Below, piece after piece: positions 53,441 through 62,870 of a stretch of DNA of 64,000 bases. The notes beneath the pieces were generated by a model that saw nothing but the letters and a program-made list of their open reading frames with translations, did not search any database and was not told the DNA's origin. Origin of the DNA: Phyllobacterium trifolii (lineage in GTDB: Bacteria; Pseudomonadota; Alphaproteobacteria; Rhizobiales; Rhizobiaceae); assembly GCF_014192095.1 (NCBI RefSeq), contig NZ_JACHXN010000009.1, positions 124,001 through 188,000 on the forward strand. Direction: 5' to 3'. Both the position numbers and the translations under genes were made by a program. The first letter of the stretch is position 1. Each line of letters opens with the position of its first letter.

Positions 53441-54947
53441 TTGGGTGCTTATCCTCAATTGCCGGAAGCGTGAAGCGGAATGTGGTACCCCCGCTCTCGT
53501 TCTTCTTTACCGTTATGCCACCGCCATGTGACTCGACAATCCGCTTGGAAATCGACAACCCGACCCCCATGCCGCCAGGTTTGGTGGTCATGAAGGGCTT
53601 GAATAATTGCGCGGCGATCTCATCGGGAATGCCGGCTCCAGTATCGGCAACGTCGACCACGACCCACCTATTCTCGTCCAAACTCGTTTGCACAAGCAGT
53701 TCACGTTTTTCAGTGTCTCGCATCGCTTCCATGGCATTGCGCATCAGGTTGATCAAGACCTGTTGGATTTGCACGCCGTCAACCATGACAAACTTGGCGT
53801 CGGGGCCAAACTCGAACACGGACCTCACACCGCGTTCGCGCGACCCCACGAGCGCCAGAGCGCCAGCTTCCTCGACCAGCTTGCGGATGTCTTCCTGGGC
53901 CTTGTCAGTTTCGCCGCGTGTCACGAATTCCCTTAGATGCCTGATAATTTGGCCCGCATGTAAGGCTTGCCTCGAGGTCTCTTCCAATGCCTCGCGCATT
54001 TTCGATGCGAGGGCATCGTCCATGTCGCGCAACAGTCGTGTGCACCCCTGGGCATAGTTGGCTATGGCAGATAGCGGCTGGTTGAGTTCATGGGCCAGCG
54101 TCGAAGCCATTTCCCCCAGCTCGTTAAGTCGCGCCAGCCGCGCCAGCTCGCCCTGGATTTCCTGCAGCCGCGCTGCGGATTCTTCGCGCTCCGTTAGGTC
54201 CCGAATAAATCCGGTGAAGAAGACCTTGTCTCTGGTCTTTATCTCTCCGACTGCAAGTTTCATCGGAAAGGTCGAACCATCCTTGCGTTTGCCGACGACG
54301 ACGCGATCGATGCCTATGATGCGTTTTTCGCCGGTTTTCAAATACCTGCTTATGTAACCGTCGTGCTCCTGCTGGTACGGCTCTGGCATCAAGATCCGGA
54401 CATTCCGGCCGACAACCTCGGCCTCGGTGTAGCCGAACTGCCGAACGGCTGCCGCGTTGAATGACCTGATTGTTCCATCCTTTTCAATGACGACCGTCGC
54501 ATCGAGCACTGTATCCAGGATCGACCGGAGATGCGCTTCCCGAGCGTCAAGGTCGCTTACCGTCTTGTCGGTGACCCGCCGCGCGTGATGAAGCAGTCCT
54601 CCCATCCAGGCGATCACCAGGCCGATGACAATCAGAATGCCAAATTCCATCACGTTTTGCGAATGACTAAACTGCACTCCGCCCAAGTACAGCGACGAGA
54701 TCAAGGAGAAACAGACGGCTGCCAACCCTGGTCCAATTCCTCCGGCGATAGACGCTATGAGAATTGAAGGAATGAACAGAATAAAAATAGCGCGATCCTG
54801 AAGAAGATCCTGCATTGCCAATCGGAACAGCAAAGCGGCCAAGACTGCTGCAGCCGCCAGGATATAACCTTTCACCCCCTCAAAACGGGAGGAGAGGACG
54901 GCTTGGAGGAACCGTCCCCGAACGCCGGGTATGTCACGTGCGGGCAT
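53430..54947 (-). CDS. fixL: FixL, oxygen-sensing haem PAS histidine kinase
   Basis: Membrane-bound oxygen sensor (505 aa with the ATG at 54947). Four hydrophobic segments near the N-terminus are followed by a PAS domain with the probable haem-ligand histidine in [13 protein letters not shown] and the distal arginine region [15 protein letters not shown]. The kinase part has [36 protein letters not shown] and GMGVGLSIS. Deoxy-haem should switch the kinase on. A TTG at 54983 would add 12 residues but lacks a ribosome-binding site. fixJ overlaps its 3' end. Confidence 0.95.
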   Translation of the reverse strand: MPARDIPGVRGRFLQAVLSSRFEGVKGYILAAAAVLAALLFRLAMQDLLQDRAIFILFIPSILIASIAGGIGPGLAAVCFSLISSLYLGGVQFSHSQNVMEFGILIVIGLVIAWMGGLLHHARRVTDKTVSDLDAREAHLRSILDTVLDATVVIEKDGTIRSFNAAAVRQFGYTEAEVVGRNVRILMPEPYQQEHDGYISRYLKTGEKRIIGIDRVVVGKRKDGSTFPMKLAVGEIKTRDKVFFTGFIRDLTEREESAARLQEIQGELARLARLNELGEMASTLAHELNQPLSAIANYAQGCTRLLRDMDDALASKMREALEETSRQALHAGQIIRHLREFVTRGETDKAQEDIRKLVEEAGALALVGSRERGVRSVFEFGPDAKFVMVDGVQIQQVLINLMRNAMEAMRDTEKRELLVQTSLDENRWVVVDVADTGAGIPDEIAAQLFKPFMTTKPGGMGVGLSISKRIVESHGGGITVKKNESGGTTFRFTLPAIEDKHPNGD

Positions 54948-55171
54948 GGCTGTGTCGCGGTTCCAGATGGAGTTCGTGTTCAAAATTTTCTACCAACACA
55001 CAGCAATAAAAATTCAAAGGTTTCAATCACAAACATTACCTGTCAGTTGGGCGGCGACCGTTTCTCCAGAATACTTCGTGTGCGCGGACCTGTCTGTGAC
55101 TTCCCGGCTTTTGTTTCAGTCAGGTGCTGCAAAGGCTTTGCCGAAGAAGCGGCTTTCTTGGCAGAACTGAG

Positions 55172-55555
55172 TTACCGCCGATATCGAGCCCGCCTTCGCG
55201 TTCTAACAAACGGTTCGTGTTCATCGGAAATCACCGAAAGAGCCAGCGCGGCAATGGCGATGCCGGCTGTCCAAGCGTTAACTCGGGCGGAGAATATTCC
55301 TGCGAATGCAAGAAGCCACGGAGACGCTGCGAGCCAGATTCCGATAATGACCTGAGCCCACTTTTGCCACAAGCGATCATTGATCACCGTGAGGACGCTG
55401 ACCGCGAAGACGGCGGTACCACTTGATATGAAATTCCAGGAGATCCAGGAAATTTTGCCGGGGGAGGGCAAGTCGTAACCAAGGACGAAAGGGGAGATAA
55501 CCAGCCACAAACCAAGGATGGCTACGCAGCAATCTTGCCAGCGGAATCTGCTCAT
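55172..55555 (-). CDS. SPW-repeat membrane protein
   Basis: Small membrane protein (127 aa) with two SPW-type repeats: FRWQDCCVAILGLWLVISPF and KWAQVIIGIWLAASPWLL, each a hydrophobic pair centred on SPF/SPW, and an arginine-rich tail RTRRRARYRR. It has about four membrane segments. The function of SPW proteins is unknown. AGGAG precedes the ATG. A FixK box is 64 bp upstream. Its first residues closely resemble those of the DegP protein at 43144. Confidence 0.88.
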   Translation of the reverse strand: MSRFRWQDCCVAILGLWLVISPFVLGYDLPSPGKISWISWNFISSGTAVFAVSVLTVINDRLWQKWAQVIIGIWLAASPWLLAFAGIFSARVNAWTAGIAIAALALSVISDEHEPFVRTRRRARYRR

Positions 55556-55618
55556 TTTATATTCTCCTACGAGCGCCAGTGTATTGCGATCACATTAGCG
55601 ATGGTGAAATTCATCACA

Positions 55619-55632
55619 TTGCGTTGGATCAA
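55619..55632. promoter_or_regulatory. FixK/FNR box upstream of the SPW gene
   Basis: TTGCGTTGGATCAA fits TTGCG-N4-ATCAA. Its centre is 70 bp before the ATG at 55555 on the minus strand. Confidence 0.75.
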
Positions 55633-55793
55633 ATTCGAACTGGGTTCCCACTCATAGGACATATTGACGGATTGGTTTCGCCACTGCCCGGCTATCCTTG
55701 CCACTCAAGTCATATCAAGCTTGACCGCCGGATTTGGACTGCTACTGGGCCCACAGGCAGATTGCCACATGTACTTACGGCGATCTCTGGTCG

Positions 55794-55946
55794 CTATTGG
55801 GAAGGCATATCGTCGTCATATAAAATGCGCTCGGATGCGCCGTCCAAGTCTTCGTACTGTCCGTTCTTCAGGGACCAAAGAAACAGAACCAGCCCTGCCA
55901 GACCGAGTGCAAGCGATATAGGAATCAAGTAAAAGAAATCGCTCAT
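55794..55946 (-). CDS. fixS: FixS/CcoS, cbb3 oxidase maturation peptide
   Basis: Short membrane peptide of 50 aa, MSDFFYLIPISLALGLAGLV followed by LFLWSLKNGQYEDLDG, a single N-terminal helix and an acidic tail, exactly as in FixS/CcoS. Family members are required for cofactor insertion into cbb3 oxidase. Its ATG overlaps the fixI stop (ATGA), and it is the last gene of the operon. Confidence 0.93.
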   Translation of the reverse strand: MSDFFYLIPISLALGLAGLVLFLWSLKNGQYEDLDGASERILYDDDMPSQ

Positions 55947-58216
55947 TTTGCCACTCCCTCCAACGGCAACTTGAAGCCCAACGGCTTTGTCTTTCCCTGC
56001 ATCGGCTCACCTTTGAGCCTGAGGGCGTTGACCACAACCACTATGGACGACAGGGACATGGCAATCGCCGCGACAAAGGGAGTTGCGTGACCGAGAATTG
56101 CGACAGGCAGCGCCACGACGTTGTAGCCGATGGCGATGACGAAGTTCTGCCGGATCAATTTGCCTGCATCCCGTGCGATCCGATAGGCAAGAAACACGGT
56201 TTCGAGGCTGTCTTGAAGAAAAACAAAGTCGGCATTGTTGCGACCAACGTCGGCGGCGGTTGCCGGGGCCATGGATACATGCGCTGCCATGAGAGCGGGC
56301 GCATCATTTAAGCCGTCACCGACCATCAGGACCTTGCGGCCCTGCTTTGTCAGCATTCTTATGCGTTCAAGTTTCCCGCCCGGCAGGATGCCTGCCGTGT
56401 AATTCGGAATGCCGAGCTGATCAGCAATTTCACGCACCGCGGGTTCGCTGTCGCCGGATATTATCTCCATAACAATTCCGGCCTGACGCAATTTCTCGAC
56501 GAGGGAATGCGCACCTGGCCGGAGCCTGTCGGACAAAACGAACGACGCGAGCTTTCGCCCATCGCAAGAAAATACCGTTTCGGCCGGAATTTGCACCCCA
56601 TCGTCCTTACGGGCGAACGCCGCACGCCCGAGCCGATAGACCTTGCCTTGAGAAATGCCTTCCAGTCCGAGGCCGGGAAATTCCTGTACTTGGTCAAAGT
56701 GAGACCCGGAATGGGCCGCTGCGTGTGGTGCGGCAGCGTGAATTGCCCGTGCGCTCGGATGGCGTGAATGGGAAGCAAGCTCCGCAGCCATGGAGAGGGC
56801 CCTGGGATCAATCTCGTCGATATTCGTGACCTGCATTTGCCCCAGCGTGAGCGTCCCCGTCTTGTCGAAGACGACGGTGTCGATCTCATTGAGGCGTTCC
56901 ATAGCCGATCCGTCTTTGACCATGATCCTGCTTTCGAAGAGCCGGCGCGCAGCCATGACCTGGACCATCGGCACCGCAAGACCGAGGGCGCAAGGGCAGG
57001 TGATGATCAAAACAGCAATGGCGACTGTCGCGGCCTGATGCACATCGCCTTGAAAAATCATCCAGCCCACGAAGCTGAGGAGCGACGTCAAGTGAACCGC
57101 CGGCGCGTAGAGACGGGAAGCACGGTCGGCAATATGCCGATAAACCGACTTGCCGGATTCGGCGGCTTCCATCAGCCGTATCATTTCGGCGAGAAATGAA
57201 TCATCGGCAACAGCTGTGGCAACAACCACCAGCGATCCAGTGATATTCAATGTTCCGGCCTGCAGGGCTGCACCCGATTCGACTGGGCGTGGGGCGCTTT
57301 CGCCCGTCACGAGCGAGAAGTCTATGTCGGAGATACCGCGCTCAACTGCGCAATCGACAGGAACGCGTTCGCCGGCTGTAATCAACAGACGCGTCCCCGG
57401 TCTGATCTGTTTCAACGCAAGATAGTCATATTCGCCGTCAGCATTGATCGTCATCGCACCCCGAGGCGATAGCTGTGCAAGTCCTTTTACTGCCGTCCGT
57501 GTCCGCTCGCGCATCACGTAATCCAGCGTACGCCCGATCAGCAGGAAGAACACCAATGACGTTGCGGCATCGAAATAGGCGTGCTCGTAGCCATGATAGG
57601 TGTCGTAGAGGCTCAGTGCGAAGGCCGCGGCAATCCCGATGGAAATCGGCACGTCCATATTGGTTTGTCCGTACCGGAGCGCGCGCCAGGCCGATTGGTA
57701 AAACAGCCGTCCGGAATAGATAAGCGCGGGCAGGGCTATGCTGGCACAAATCCAATGAAGGATGTTTCGGGTGGAACCTTCTGCACCAGCCCAGACGGAA
57801 ACTGACAAGGACATGATGTTCATGGAGGCAAATGCAGCAACTGCCAGGGCCCTGAGCATCCTGGGAAGCTCGCCGTCAGGCGTGGCGGCTTCGGTGGGAT
57901 CAAAGAGATGCCCATCATAGCCAAGCTGCTTAAGCGCGCCGATCGCATCGGGAGGAGTCCCCTGGTCCAACCAGCGCAACGCCAAACGTTTGCTCGACAG
58001 ATTGACCCGCACGTTCTGCACGCCGTCAAGCTTTGCCAGTCCCCGCTCGATCTTGTTGATGCAGCCGCCGCAGTGGATCGAGGGGACAGAGATTTCCGTC
58101 TGCAGGATGCCGTCGCCAATGCTCCGGCTTGCCAGTCTGAATTCTGCGGCCGACGGGGTTGGCTGGCGAAAGGCATCGGCGGAGACGATTACGGTTGTGG
58201 GCGTACAGCAGGTCAT
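55943..58216 (-). CDS. fixI: FixI/CcoI, copper-exporting-type P1B ATPase for cbb3 assembly
   Basis: P1B-type ATPase (757 aa). It starts MTCCTPTT, followed by a heavy-metal-associated domain with SIHCGGCINKIE, eight membrane helices, the metal-site CPC in IITCPCALGLA, the phosphorylation site FDKTGTLT, the HP motif in SHSRHPSARA and VGDGLNDAPAL. FixI delivers copper for the CuB centre of the oxidase. The ATG at 58216 lies 4 bp after the DUF2189 stop; a GTG six codons upstream overlaps that gene and is less likely. Confidence 0.95.
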   Translation of the reverse strand: MTCCTPTTVIVSADAFRQPTPSAAEFRLASRSIGDGILQTEISVPSIHCGGCINKIERGLAKLDGVQNVRVNLSSKRLALRWLDQGTPPDAIGALKQLGYDGHLFDPTEAATPDGELPRMLRALAVAAFASMNIMSLSVSVWAGAEGSTRNILHWICASIALPALIYSGRLFYQSAWRALRYGQTNMDVPISIGIAAAFALSLYDTYHGYEHAYFDAATSLVFFLLIGRTLDYVMRERTRTAVKGLAQLSPRGAMTINADGEYDYLALKQIRPGTRLLITAGERVPVDCAVERGISDIDFSLVTGESAPRPVESGAALQAGTLNITGSLVVVATAVADDSFLAEMIRLMEAAESGKSVYRHIADRASRLYAPAVHLTSLLSFVGWMIFQGDVHQAATVAIAVLIITCPCALGLAVPMVQVMAARRLFESRIMVKDGSAMERLNEIDTVVFDKTGTLTLGQMQVTNIDEIDPRALSMAAELASHSRHPSARAIHAAAPHAAAHSGSHFDQVQEFPGLGLEGISQGKVYRLGRAAFARKDDGVQIPAETVFSCDGRKLASFVLSDRLRPGAHSLVEKLRQAGIVMEIISGDSEPAVREIADQLGIPNYTAGILPGGKLERIRMLTKQGRKVLMVGDGLNDAPALMAAHVSMAPATAADVGRNNADFVFLQDSLETVFLAYRIARDAGKLIRQNFVIAIGYNVVALPVAILGHATPFVAAIAMSLSSIVVVVNALRLKGEPMQGKTKPLGFKLPLEGVAK

Positions 58217-58220
58217 ATCG

Positions 58221-59009
58221 CTAATCCGGGTCACGCATCGTTACGTATGCATGCCAGGTCGCATGACCGAGCAATGGGAAAATAATGACGAAGCCGATCA
58301 TTCCTGAAACCAAGGCGATCACGGTAAGACTCAGCACAATTGCGCCCCACAGCAACATCACTGGCAAATTGTTCCAGACGATCGACATACTCGTTCCCAT
58401 GGCAGTAAACGCGTCGAATTTCTTGTCCAGCACCATGGGGATGGAGAAAACGCTGATGGCAAAGGCGAACGCGGCGAAAATGCCGCCGATGACTATGCCG
58501 ATCACCAGCATCGCCACACCGATCGGCGTGCCGAATAGCATGGGGAGGATATGATCCATGCCCGGGAATGGCTTCCAACCAAAGAACAGCGCATACAGAA
58601 GCACGGCGGCGCGCATCCACAGCAGCATCAGTCCCAATAGCACCGCCCCGACGAACAGGACGTGCTGACTGGTGCCGCGCTCAGGAATAAGCATTGAGGC
58701 CAGCGTGACGGGCGACCCCTTGGACAGGCGTCGGCTTTTGACATAGAGGCCTGTGGCGAGCGCTGGGCCGACCACCAGGAAGCCCGCTAGCGCCGGAAAG
58801 AGCGCAAAGTCCAGCCTGTAGAAGAGAATCCCCGCTGCGATGGCGAGCGAAATGATGGCTACGCCCGCGCCATAGACAAGACTGGGAAGCGGGAGCGTCC
58901 ACAGATCGTGCCAGCCTTGCGCAAACCAGGTGAACGCTTCGCTCGGTGAAAGATGTCTGTTGCGGTCGACTGCCTTTGGAAGAGGCGGAACAGTTTCTGG
59001 AATTCTCAT
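58221..59009 (-). CDS. DUF2189 integral membrane protein in the fixGH position
   Basis: A 262-aa membrane protein with about six hydrophobic segments and the DUF2189 N-terminal pattern SPSEAFTWFAQGWHDLWTLP, then GFLVVGPALATGLYVKSRRL. No iron-sulphur motif is present, so it is not FixG, and it does not resemble FixH. It lies between the fixP-linked small gene and fixI, where fixG and fixH normally are. The ATG at 59009 has AAAGG at seven bases. A role in oxidase biogenesis is inferred from position only. Confidence 0.88.
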   Translation of the reverse strand: MRIPETVPPLPKAVDRNRHLSPSEAFTWFAQGWHDLWTLPLPSLVYGAGVAIISLAIAAGILFYRLDFALFPALAGFLVVGPALATGLYVKSRRLSKGSPVTLASMLIPERGTSQHVLFVGAVLLGLMLLWMRAAVLLYALFFGWKPFPGMDHILPMLFGTPIGVAMLVIGIVIGGIFAAFAFAISVFSIPMVLDKKFDAFTAMGTSMSIVWNNLPVMLLWGAIVLSLTVIALVSGMIGFVIIFPLLGHATWHAYVTMRDPD

Positions 59010-59050
59010 CGGAAGCCTTTCCCTGTGTCGCTTGGCGGAGCGGACTTTAC

Positions 59051-59239
59051 TCAACATGCTGAATCCGCTGCGCGGTACGTGCCGTCCTGCTGGCTTTTGA
59101 CCTTCAAGTGGTCGATGCAGTCGGGACGCGACTGAAATGCAACGTAAACCAGATGAATGTTCGCCAGGATGACCACACTCAATCCCAAAGCAACGACGAG
59201 AAATATCCAGCGCTTTGGCCGTGCGATGATGATGTTCAT
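59051..59239 (-). CDS. Small single-helix membrane protein after fixP
   Basis: A 62-aa protein with a basic start MNIIIARPKRW, one membrane helix (IFLVVALGLSVVILANI) and a polar tail with two cysteines (RPDCIDHLK and the terminal DSAC). Its ATG overlaps the fixP stop (ATGA), so it is translated with the oxidase genes. It is too short to be FixH and has no family that I recognise. It may be an assembly or accessory subunit; the tail cysteines are probably periplasmic. Confidence 0.8.
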   Translation of the reverse strand: MNIIIARPKRWIFLVVALGLSVVILANIHLVYVAFQSRPDCIDHLKVKSQQDGTYRAADSAC

Positions 59240-60141
59240 GACGCGCCTCCCGCCGTCGTCTCGGCCCCGTTTTTCCTTAAATCGAGAAGATAAAGCGTGA
59301 TGATCTTGATCTGCGCAGGCGTGAGACGTGCACCCCAGCTCGGCATGTGGCCCTGGCGACCGGAAAAGATGGTTTGGTAGATGTCGCCGCGGCTTCCTCC
59401 GTAAATCCAATATTGGTCGGTAAGGTTGGGAGCACCGCTCTCGACCAGGCCTTTGGCGTCTTTGCCGTGACAGGCGACGCAATTGGTGACGAAGAGGTCT
59501 TTTCCCTTTGTAATATCTTCCTTGTTTTTGTCGGTGACCATGGCGGGGTCGGAAAGCGACGTGACAAAGCCAGCCAGCAGCGAAACCTGTTCCTGCGTCA
59601 ACATCCCATCGCGGCCAAAGGCAAGCATTTGCGAAACCCGTGTGTTGGGATCGGCACCATTGATTCCGGCCGTCACAGTCTGCAACACCGTTTGGGGATC
59701 GTCGCCCCACAGCATGGGCGACTCTGCGATGTTGGGGAAACCCTTGTTGCCCCTTGCGTTCGCCCCATGGCAGGCCGCACAGTTGTCGCCGAACAGCGTG
59801 CGCCCGTCCTCGCGGACAGTGCGCATTAGGTCGCCGTCGGACTGGATCTGTGCAAGATCTGCCTTCTCGATCCGGGTCATCCAGTTCGCGCGTTCTGCAG
59901 TGGCTTCTTCGATGGATTTGGCGACCTCCTGCTTCTGGTCAACGCCGAGCAGCCCTTTGAAATACCCGGTCCCATACGGCCAGCTCGGCATCAGAAGGGT
60001 CCAGCCCAGCGCGAAGACGCCCATGGTAATGAGAAAAAAGTACACAGGTCTCGGAACTGGCGTGTTTAGTTCCTTGATGCCATTCCATTCATGCCCGGTC
60101 GTTTGATGGCCAGTGAATGGGTCACGTTCGCCTATAGACAT
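59236..60141 (-). CDS. fixP: FixP/CcoP, dihaem cytochrome c subunit of cbb3 oxidase
   Basis: Membrane-anchored dihaem cytochrome c (301 aa). An N-terminal helix (VYFFLITMGVFALGWTLL) is followed by two cytochrome domains with CAACH and CVACH. It passes electrons to FixO/FixN. The ATG overlaps the end of fixQ by 10 bp. The sequence GYFKGLLGVDQ after the anchor is typical of CcoP. Confidence 0.96.
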   Translation of the reverse strand: MSIGERDPFTGHQTTGHEWNGIKELNTPVPRPVYFFLITMGVFALGWTLLMPSWPYGTGYFKGLLGVDQKQEVAKSIEEATAERANWMTRIEKADLAQIQSDGDLMRTVREDGRTLFGDNCAACHGANARGNKGFPNIAESPMLWGDDPQTVLQTVTAGINGADPNTRVSQMLAFGRDGMLTQEQVSLLAGFVTSLSDPAMVTDKNKEDITKGKDLFVTNCVACHGKDAKGLVESGAPNLTDQYWIYGGSRGDIYQTIFSGRQGHMPSWGARLTPAQIKIITLYLLDLRKNGAETTAGGAS

Positions 60142-60305
60142 GGCCTATCCTCTTCGTCGGATACCACCGCTTTCGCAGCATTTTCAAAGGGTTTCTTATT
60201 CGACGGCCAGTAGGTGTAGACCAGCACCCCGATGGACATGGCGATGAGGTAGAACAGTCCGAATGATTTGGAAAAGCCCGTCAGCATTTCATGATCGATT
60301 GTCAT
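60132..60305 (-). CDS. fixQ: FixQ/CcoQ, small cbb3 oxidase subunit
   Basis: A 57-aa single-helix protein, MTIDHEMLTGFSKSFGLFYL followed by IAMSIGVLVYTYWPSNKK, with the usual CcoQ layout of one helix and a charged tail. It starts one base after the fixO stop region and overlaps fixP by 10 bp. CcoQ stabilises the oxidase complex. Confidence 0.95.
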   Translation of the reverse strand: MTIDHEMLTGFSKSFGLFYLIAMSIGVLVYTYWPSNKKPFENAAKAVVSDEEDRPCL

Positions 60306-60306
60306 T

Positions 60307-61038
60307 TCACTCCACCTCGTTTTGCGGCGTGGTATGGGCGGCGTCTGTCAGGTGTCCGAGCACCTGAAGGTAGGCAACCAGCGCATCCATTTCGGTGACG
60401 GAGCCCTGGTTGCCGTCAAACAGGCTTACATCCGTCTTGTCGCCGTATCGCTCGGTGACACCCGCGGCCAAATCTGTGTCCGGATTGGCTTGGCCGATGG
60501 CATCGTTCGGTGCGTTGGCGATCATCTCGTCGCTGTAGGGCACACCCACCGCCCGCAATGCAGCGAGGTGTTCGCCAAGGTCACCCGTCTCCAACTGGTT
60601 GCGCAGCAGCCAGCGATAGGCCGGCATGTTGGATTCCGGAACCACATCACGCGGGTTGTTGAGGTGTGCAGTCATCCAGTCGTTGGAATATTTCCCCCCC
60701 ACGCGGGCGAGATCTGGTCCCGTCCGCTTCGAGCCCCACAGCATGGGATGATCATATTTCGACTCTACCGCCAGTGAATACGGACCGTATCTCTCCACCT
60801 CGTCGCGCAATGTGCGGATCATCTGGGAATGGCAGGCATAACAACCTTCCCGGATGTAGATGTTGCGGCCGGCGACCTCGAGCGGCGTGTAGACGCGCAT
60901 GTCAGGCGCTTTTTCGACGGTCTCGTCGATCGTGAACAGCGGGGCGATTTCGATGAAGCCGCCGATGCTGGCGACGACAATGATGGCAAGGACAAAGCCG
61001 ATCGCATTGCGCTCAAGCCGATAGTGAAAATTGAACAT
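60307..61038 (-). CDS. fixO: FixO/CcoO, monohaem cytochrome c subunit of cbb3 oxidase
   Basis: Membrane-anchored cytochrome c (243 aa) with the N-terminal anchor LERNAIGFVLAIIVVASIGG, haem motif CYACHSQMIR and the likely methionine ligand in ESNMPAYRWL. It hands electrons from FixP to the catalytic subunit. It begins 3 bp after the fixN stop. Confidence 0.96.
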   Translation of the reverse strand: MFNFHYRLERNAIGFVLAIIVVASIGGFIEIAPLFTIDETVEKAPDMRVYTPLEVAGRNIYIREGCYACHSQMIRTLRDEVERYGPYSLAVESKYDHPMLWGSKRTGPDLARVGGKYSNDWMTAHLNNPRDVVPESNMPAYRWLLRNQLETGDLGEHLAALRAVGVPYSDEMIANAPNDAIGQANPDTDLAAGVTERYGDKTDVSLFDGNQGSVTEMDALVAYLQVLGHLTDAAHTTPQNEVE

Positions 61039-61041
61039 GGC

Positions 61042-62700
61042 TTATTCTCCGGCCTGGGCGATTGGTGCCGAGGGCTCTAGGCCCAAAGGAATGTCCGAGG
61101 CAGATTCCGATGCGACAGCTACAGGCGACCGGATCGTCATGACGATGTTGTAGAGAGCGATCACCGCGCCAGCCAGGAACAGCAGACCACCCAATGCGCG
61201 CGCGATGTAGTAGGGGTGCATGGCGACAAGCGAGTCGACAAAGGAATAGCTCAAGGTGCCGCTGTCGTTGTAGGTCCGCCACATGAGACCTTGGATCACG
61301 CCGGAGTTCCACATCGCGAAGACATAGACGACCGTTCCGGACAGGGCGAGCCAGAAGTGCCATTCGACCAGCTTCGCCGAATAAAGTGCGGGGCGCTTCC
61401 ATAACCAGGGGGTAAGAGCATAGAGCGAGCCGTAGGTGATCATAGCCACCCAACCTAAAGCGCCGGCATGGACGTGGCCGATGGTCCAGTCGGTATAATG
61501 GGATAGGGAATTGACGGCGCGGATCGCCATGAAGGAGCCTTCGAACGTGGCAAGGCCGTAGAAGATCGCAGCCAGCATCATGAAACGAAGGACGGCATCG
61601 TCGCGCACCTTGTGCCAAGCTCCGTTGAGCGTCAGCAGCGCGTTTCCGGCCGATGCCCAGGATGGAACGAGCAGGACCACGGAGAACGCCATGCCAAGGC
61701 TCTGAACCCAATGGGGGAGGGCCGTGTAATGGAGGTGGTGCGAACCCGCCCACATATACATGAAGGTGATGCCCCAGAAGCTGATGATCGAAGTTCTGTA
61801 GGAATAGATCGGACGGCCCGCACGCTTGGGGAGGTAGTAATACATCATCCCGAGGAAACCCGCCGTCAGGAAGAAGGCCACGGCGTTGTGGCCGTACCAC
61901 CACTGCGTCATGGCATCCTGCACGCCGGAGAACAGCGAATAGCTTTTGGCGTGTCCGAAGGATAGGGGAACGGCGAGGTTGTTGATGATGTGCAGGAGGG
62001 CGACGACCAGGATGAAGGCCATGTAGTACCAATTGGCAACGTATATATGCGGTTCCTTGCGGCGCAGAAGAGTGCGAATGTAGATCGAGAAATAGACGAC
62101 CCACACCACGACCAGCCAGATGTCCGCATACCATTCCGGCTCGGCATATTCCTTCGATTGGGTTATGCCCATGAGATAGCCGCTCGCCGCCAGCACGCAA
62201 AACAGGTTATAGCCGAACAGCACAAACCATGGACTGAACTGATCCGGCAGGCGTGCGCGGGTTGTTCTTTGCAAAACGTGAAAGGATGTCGCGATCAGGG
62301 CGTTGCCGCCGAAACCGAAAATCACGCCACTGGTGTGTACCGGGCGCAGACGACCGAAGCTTGCCCACGCGGCGTCAATTGTCAGTTCGGGCCAGGCAAG
62401 CAGGGCCGCGACCCATACGCCGACGAGCATGCCGATCACCCCCCAGATTAACGTCAGGATGATACCGACCTTGCTGGGGTCGTCGTAATACTCGGAGAGC
62501 CGCGTTGCCGAAGGCGCGGGCGCGTCGTAGGCGCGCAGCAGCGCCACGGCACCTGCTATTGCGCTGACTGCTATGATCCAGCCGTGCGTCCCGATGAGAT
62601 CATCGCGCCCCGCAGCGGCCATCGCCACGCCAACACAAAGAAGGATGAGGAACGTAAACGCTGCAAGAACACGCTCATTGCCAGTCAATTGTGAAATCAC
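61042..62700 (-). CDS. fixN: FixN/CcoN, catalytic subunit of cbb3 cytochrome oxidase
   Basis: Haem-copper oxidase subunit I of the C family (552 aa), with twelve or more hydrophobic helices. Haem and copper ligands are expected in [35 protein letters not shown] and [12 protein letters not shown]. High-affinity terminal oxidase for respiration in micro-oxic conditions. The start is a GTG at 62700, with a weak upstream site; no better start lies in the conserved N-terminus. A FixK box lies 121-134 bp upstream. Confidence 0.97.
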   Translation of the reverse strand: MISQLTGNERVLAAFTFLILLCVGVAMAAAGRDDLIGTHGWIIAVSAIAGAVALLRAYDAPAPSATRLSEYYDDPSKVGIILTLIWGVIGMLVGVWVAALLAWPELTIDAAWASFGRLRPVHTSGVIFGFGGNALIATSFHVLQRTTRARLPDQFSPWFVLFGYNLFCVLAASGYLMGITQSKEYAEPEWYADIWLVVVWVVYFSIYIRTLLRRKEPHIYVANWYYMAFILVVALLHIINNLAVPLSFGHAKSYSLFSGVQDAMTQWWYGHNAVAFFLTAGFLGMMYYYLPKRAGRPIYSYRTSIISFWGITFMYMWAGSHHLHYTALPHWVQSLGMAFSVVLLVPSWASAGNALLTLNGAWHKVRDDAVLRFMMLAAIFYGLATFEGSFMAIRAVNSLSHYTDWTIGHVHAGALGWVAMITYGSLYALTPWLWKRPALYSAKLVEWHFWLALSGTVVYVFAMWNSGVIQGLMWRTYNDSGTLSYSFVDSLVAMHPYYIARALGGLLFLAGAVIALYNIVMTIRSPVAVASESASDIPLGLEPSAPIAQAGE

Positions 62701-62820
62701 TTCGATTGCCCCGCGATCATGAAGGTCGTCGCATTGGTTTGGCTGTGATCAGTCCAATCCGCGTGCGTCCCATTTTTGAATCCTTTTGGGAGCAACCTAA
62801 CGTGCCGCCACATCTCTTCT

Positions 62821-62834
62821 TTGATCCATGTCAA
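62821..62834. promoter_or_regulatory. FixK/FNR box upstream of fixN
   Basis: TTGATCCATGTCAA fits TTGAT-N4-GTCAA. It lies between the upstream P-type ATPase stop and fixN and is the expected FixK anaerobox of the oxidase operon. Confidence 0.85.
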
Positions 62835-62870
62835 AGATGCCCGGACTTATTGTTGTCGGCCACCGGGGCC

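Noticed and set aside
61013-62200. 395-codon minus-strand frame overlapping fixN
   Set aside because: Out-of-frame shadow of fixN; the fixN frame contains all haem-copper oxidase motifs.
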